NCBI GenBank assembly: GCA_000473305.1
Contig: CP006772.1
Location: forward strand, 806,001 to 870,000
DNA length: 64,000 bases
Direction of reading: 5' to 3'
DNA from: Bacteroidales bacterium CF
Lineage (GTDB): Bacteria > Bacteroidota > Bacteroidia > Bacteroidales > UBA932
The notes under the pieces are model-generated. The model made no database searches. It was not told where the DNA came from and worked only from the letters and a program-made list of their open reading frames with translations. Position numbers and translations under genes: made by a program. Of the stretch, positions 61,486 to 64,000 are shown piece after piece. The first letter of the stretch is position 1; every line of letters starts with the position of its first letter.

Positions 61486-62147
61486 CTGTAGCCCACACCC
61501 CTGATATTCTCAATATTGACAGGTGTTGATGCAAGCTTTTTCCTGAGATGAGAGGCGAGAGCCTCAAGAGATTTTTTGGTGTCGATATCTTTATCTTCCC
61601 ATATAGATATCACGAGGTCTGAGACTTTGCAAATCTGGTTGAAGTTGTTACACAAAATCTGCAGCAACTTGTTCTCATAAAACGAAAGTATGGTAGCTTC
61701 GCCATCCTGCATCATCAGACACCTCTCTTCAGGGGAGTAATTGATGTTTCCCAGAGTGAATATATCGTTGTTCTTGCTCGAAATCTGCATGCACTTCTGC
61801 ACTCTTATCAACAACTCTCTCAATCCGAAAGGTTTTTTCAGATAATCACTGCATCCTATCTCAAAACCATTAGCAACACTGCTGTCGTCACTGATAGAGG
61901 TTATGAATATGATGGGGATATTCTTGTCAACGGCCCTAATGAGCCTGGCAACCTCAAATCCGTCGATTTCAGGCATATTCACATCAAACAGGCAAAGGTC
62001 CGGATGGAATTGATTGTATTGTTCCAACGCAGAACGACCGTCGCTTACAAATGAGAGTTCATAACCGCTCATTTTAAGAAACTCGCACATGGCATAGCCA
62101 AAGTTCAATTCATCATCGGCTAGAAGTATCCTCTTTCCCATGCTCAC
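61470..62147 (-). CDS. OmpR/PhoB-type response regulator
   Basis: A 225-residue regulator. The receiver domain has Asp11-Asp12 (LLADDEL), the phosphorylated Asp55 in CLFDVNMPEIDG, and the lysine in YLKKPFGLREL. The C-terminal winged helix is of the OmpR type, ending ASHLRKKLASTPVNIENIRG and then VGYRLRK. It overlaps the kinase gene by 35 bp and is therefore co-expressed with it. Its DNA targets are not known, but direct repeats with 11-bp spacing occur in front of the kinase gene and of the C39 exporter gene, which is the usual form of OmpR-type sites. Confidence 0.95.
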   Translation of the reverse strand: MSMGKRILLADDELNFGYAMCEFLKMSGYELSFVSDGRSALEQYNQFHPDLCLFDVNMPEIDGFEVARLIRAVDKNIPIIFITSISDDSSVANGFEIGCSDYLKKPFGLRELLIRVQKCMQISSKNNDIFTLGNINYSPEERCLMMQDGEATILSFYENKLLQILCNNFNQICKVSDLVISIWEDKDIDTKKSLEALASHLRKKLASTPVNIENIRGVGYRLRKM

Positions 62148-63489
62148 AATTTATTGATAAAGTAAAAGTGCTTCCCTTTCCCACTTCGCTGACAAGAGTG
62201 ATCTTACCTTTATGGGCTCTGACCACCCACATTACATAGTTAAGGCCAAGTCCGAAACCTTTGCCTTTCTGTGCATGCTCTTTCTTGCTGCCTCTGTAGA
62301 ATTTTTCAAACACTTTGGCTTGTTCCTCTTTTGGAATGCCAATGCCATTGTCTTCTACAGATATATAGAAATATTTGCCCTCTTTGCGGGTAGAAACATT
62401 AATTCTAACTGAATCGTTCGAGTACTTGATTGCATTATCTATCAGATTGCCAATTGCATTCGAGATATGAAGTTCATCACCGTATATCTCATCTCCTCCT
62501 ATGGGTATCTGTGTAGTAATAACAATACTCTTTTTGGGGTCTACATTGTGTCTGGCTATGTGCGGGTCTATAGCCTCGTGGATATTGAATACTTTTTTCT
62601 TTAGCGGGGCTTGTCTTTTTTCAAATTTGTTAATATCAAGTATATTCTCTATCAGACCATTAAGGAAATAGAGCTGTTCTTTAGACTTTCCCAGGAAGTA
62701 AGGTGCAGATTTGGAGTCTGCCATCTCAGCAACCTCTAGGTTTGTTATAGATGATTGTAACGGGGATCTCAGTTCATGCGTAAGGAAGTGTGTAATATTC
62801 TCCTTCACTTTGGCAAGCGATACCTGCTTGTACAACATTCGTGTCTGGAGTACTATACTTACCATAATAAATATGGTCAAGACGAGTGACGAGAGCAGCA
62901 TTATCAGAAGGTCTCCCTTGAAAACCGTCGGTGGATATAAAATATGAGCTGAAACAATCAGATCTTTTGACATACTTATAGGAAGAGATGTTTCAAAGGA
63001 GGATTTGATCAATATATTCTTAAATACCTTATCGCTCTCTGCACTGTATGTCGATGATGTGGTTGAATCGAGATATGTAAGTTTGAAATTTGTCTCTTTT
63101 CCATCTGCTTTCAGAAGATCTGCAAAATATTTCGATAGTGTGTCAATCTCTAAAGGTAGAATGTTTTTGTATGCATCTTGAAGTGCAGCCTCAATCGATA
63201 CTTTGGTAAAATTATTACCCTCTTTTATACCAACATCCTTGTATTTTTCCTCATTTTGAGATATGTCAGATGGAGCATTATTCGAAATAACAACAGAAAA
63301 ACCATCGCTTTTGCTGATTTTTTTCATTCTGGAGTTAAGCTCCTTGTTTACAGCATCCTTAAGTATAGACTCCGTTTGGGTTCGATAATCAACCTTCTCA
63401 CTGTCAATGAGTCTGTATAGCCATACACCCTGGATGCCCAGAAGAAAAAATATTGCAATAATAGATATTGTAAGTGCTCTGTTAAGCAT
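62113..63489 (-). CDS. Sensor histidine kinase
   Basis: A 458-residue kinase. Two membrane helices (about residues 7-25 and 195-218) enclose a 165-residue periplasmic sensor with no recognised fold. The HisKA box is THFLTHELRSPLQSSITN (His near residue 237). The ATPase domain shows the N-box AIGNLIDNAIKYSND, DNGIGIPKEEQ, and GFGLGLNYVMWVVRAHKG. It is divergent from the GG-leader peptide gene, and its start codon lies 3 bp from a repeat element. It probably senses an extracellular cue; the encoded secreted peptide is one candidate. Confidence 0.95.
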   Translation of the reverse strand: MLNRALTISIIAIFFLLGIQGVWLYRLIDSEKVDYRTQTESILKDAVNKELNSRMKKISKSDGFSVVISNNAPSDISQNEEKYKDVGIKEGNNFTKVSIEAALQDAYKNILPLEIDTLSKYFADLLKADGKETNFKLTYLDSTTSSTYSAESDKVFKNILIKSSFETSLPISMSKDLIVSAHILYPPTVFKGDLLIMLLSSLVLTIFIMVSIVLQTRMLYKQVSLAKVKENITHFLTHELRSPLQSSITNLEVAEMADSKSAPYFLGKSKEQLYFLNGLIENILDINKFEKRQAPLKKKVFNIHEAIDPHIARHNVDPKKSIVITTQIPIGGDEIYGDELHISNAIGNLIDNAIKYSNDSVRINVSTRKEGKYFYISVEDNGIGIPKEEQAKVFEKFYRGSKKEHAQKGKGFGLGLNYVMWVVRAHKGKITLVSEVGKGSTFTLSINCEHGKEDTSSR

Positions 63490-63492
63490 TTT

Positions 63493-63519
63493 TCAGCAAA
63501 TTATCAGTAAATGGTCAGC
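63493..63519 (-). promoter_or_regulatory. Three 11-bp-spaced direct repeats before the kinase gene
   Basis: On the minus strand, GCTGA, ACTGA and GCTGA begin exactly 11 bp apart (plus-strand positions 63515-63519, 63504-63508, 63493-63497). Each of the last two is preceded by TTT. Tandem half-sites at 11-bp spacing are typical for OmpR/PhoB-family binding. A 22-bp part of this element (63493-63514) recurs before the exporter gene. Confidence 0.6.
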
Positions 63520-63591
63520 GTTCTGTATGCAAATGTAACAATTATTCTTAATTTATTTGTACAACAAAAAACAAATAAAAACATCAAAGCC

Positions 63592-63723
63592 ATGAGAACA
63601 AATTTTGAAAAACTGAATGAACAAGAGATGATTAACGTAGTAGGTGGTGATCAAGTTATACGAGTAACTGATTCTGATGGTAGCGTATATTACATTATTA
63701 TTCGTGACGGTAGGAAGAATTAA
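63592..63723 (+). CDS. Double-glycine leader peptide precursor (secreted peptide)
   Basis: A 43-codon gene. Residues 1-19 (MRTNFEKLNEQEMINVVGG) match the double-glycine leader pattern Lxx-xE-[LM]xx-[IV]xGG, cut after Gly-Gly by C39 peptidase transporters. The predicted mature peptide has 24 residues, no cysteine, about neutral charge, a VYYIII hydrophobic core and a polar end GRKN. A longer frame from 63511 exists, but the GG leader begins at ATG 63592. The next gene encodes a C39 exporter, which fits a precursor-exporter pair. The activity (signal, bacteriocin or other) is unknown. Confidence 0.82.
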   Translation: MRTNFEKLNEQEMINVVGGDQVIRVTDSDGSVYYIIIRDGRKN

Positions 63724-63750
63724 ATTAAGTCTTTTATCTGAAGTTTGCCC

Positions 63751-63784
63751 CCATTTAATGATAATTTGCTGATTTTCAGCAAAT
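63751..63784 (+). promoter_or_regulatory. Shared 22-bp element plus hairpin before the C39 exporter
   Basis: 63751-63772 matches the minus-strand element at 63514-63493 in 21 of 22 positions. It contains AATGA and GCTGA 11 bp apart. Its end also forms a perfect 9-bp inverted repeat with a 3-base loop (ATTTGCTGA at 63764-63772, TCAGCAAAT at 63776-63784), not followed by a T run. A regulator site is the likely reading; an RNA structure between peptide and exporter genes is the alternative. Confidence 0.58.
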
Positions 63785-63814
63785 AAGGATTCCTTTGATT
63801 GTGAAATTTAAATA

Positions 63815-64000
63815 ATGTACAGGAGACCATTCAGACATTTCCATCAGCTGGACTCCATGGATTGCGGCCCCACATGCCTGAGAATGGTTGCCATGCATTA
63901 TGGACACCATTATACATTAGAGACACTGAGGGAAAAGTGTGAATTTTCCCGGGAAGGTGTAAATCTGTTCGGTATTGCAAAAGCCGCAGAGAGCATTGGG
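63815..64000 (+). CDS. C39-peptidase-domain ABC exporter (PCAT), N-terminal part only
   Basis: An open frame of 62 codons from ATG 63815 runs off the window. It starts HQLDSMDCGPTCLRMVAMHYG, with the oxyanion Gln11 and catalytic Cys17 of a C39 peptidase domain (split here across the motif). Next come LETLREKCEFSREGVNLFGIAKAAE, matching the following helix region of the family. Peptidase-containing ABC transporters cut double-glycine leaders and export the cargo. This fits the precursor gene 91 bp upstream. The membrane and ATPase domains must lie beyond 64000. Confidence 0.9.
   Translation, partial: MYRRPFRHFHQLDSMDCGPTCLRMVAMHYGHHYTLETLREKCEFSREGVNLFGIAKAAESIG

Noticed and set aside
63511-63591. 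Upstream extension of the GG-leader peptide frame
   Set aside because: The extension adds 27 hydrophobic and polar residues before a complete leader and would break the GG-leader pattern; ATG 63592 fits better.

Overview
The window is a compact stretch of chromosome from a Bacteroidales (Bacteroidota) bacterium. The evidence is taxon-typical content: a MoxR/Bat aerotolerance-type operon, a fused lpxC/fabZ gene, short archaeal-type prolyl-tRNA synthetase, DUF3078, an M49 peptidase with HECLGH, and repeated promoters of the Bacteroidota form TTTG-N19/20-TAnnTTTG with very few Shine-Dalgarno sequences. The species cannot be named from the sequence alone. No insertion sequence, phage or CRISPR array was seen, and no gene-free gap exceeds 300 bases.

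Layout. 1-3000 (minus): SIMPL-domain protein (cut by the window edge), glycerol dehydrogenase and a K+/H+ antiporter. 3083-5568: the AmmeMemoRadiSam set (Memo-AMMECR1 fusion facing a radical SAM enzyme). 5616-8770: a PurF-like protein with serine in place of the catalytic cysteine, glutamyl-tRNA synthetase, tRNA-Glu and a terminator. 8794-13830 (minus): BFD-type [2Fe-2S] mini-protein, FemAB-like transferase, aldo/keto reductase, M1 aminopeptidase, truA. 13889-21961: moxR-DUF58-BatD-like-batA-batB-batC-batD-batE. 21938-30543: M28, S41, M49 and C11 peptidases, thiol peroxidase, DUF454 protein, Na+/alanine symporter. 30663-35306: rplY-pth-hslR, then manA, a CPBP protease and a sugar nucleotidyltransferase, then a DivIC-like protein. 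35287-42426: yjjG, M64 peptidase, purB and folP (minus) opposite tmk, a MauE/DoxX membrane protein and murB (plus). 42442-47164 (minus): rimP-nusA-infB with a hairpin in its leader. 47286-52259: HD hydrolase, lpxD, lpxC/fabZ, lpxA, wbqC-like. 52256-55044 (minus): a Tyr/Gly-rich lipoprotein and a FadL-like porin. 55140-59671: proS, an unknown conserved gene, DUF3078 and tilS. 59664-61430: sppA.

The most unusual part is the right end. A histidine kinase/OmpR-type regulator pair (61470-63489, minus) diverges from a 43-residue double-glycine leader peptide (63592-63723). The start of a C39-peptidase ABC exporter follows (63815 to the window end). A 22-bp element occurs both in front of the kinase gene and in front of the exporter gene, in opposite orientations. 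It contains CTGA-type direct repeats spaced 11 bp, the spacing used by OmpR/PhoB regulators. Together these suggest a self-contained secreted-peptide system, possibly signalling or antagonistic, whose remaining genes lie beyond the window.

Elsewhere the window is mostly housekeeping (translation, purine, folate, cell wall and lipid A synthesis). It is rich in exported peptidases, which fits an organism that feeds on protein.
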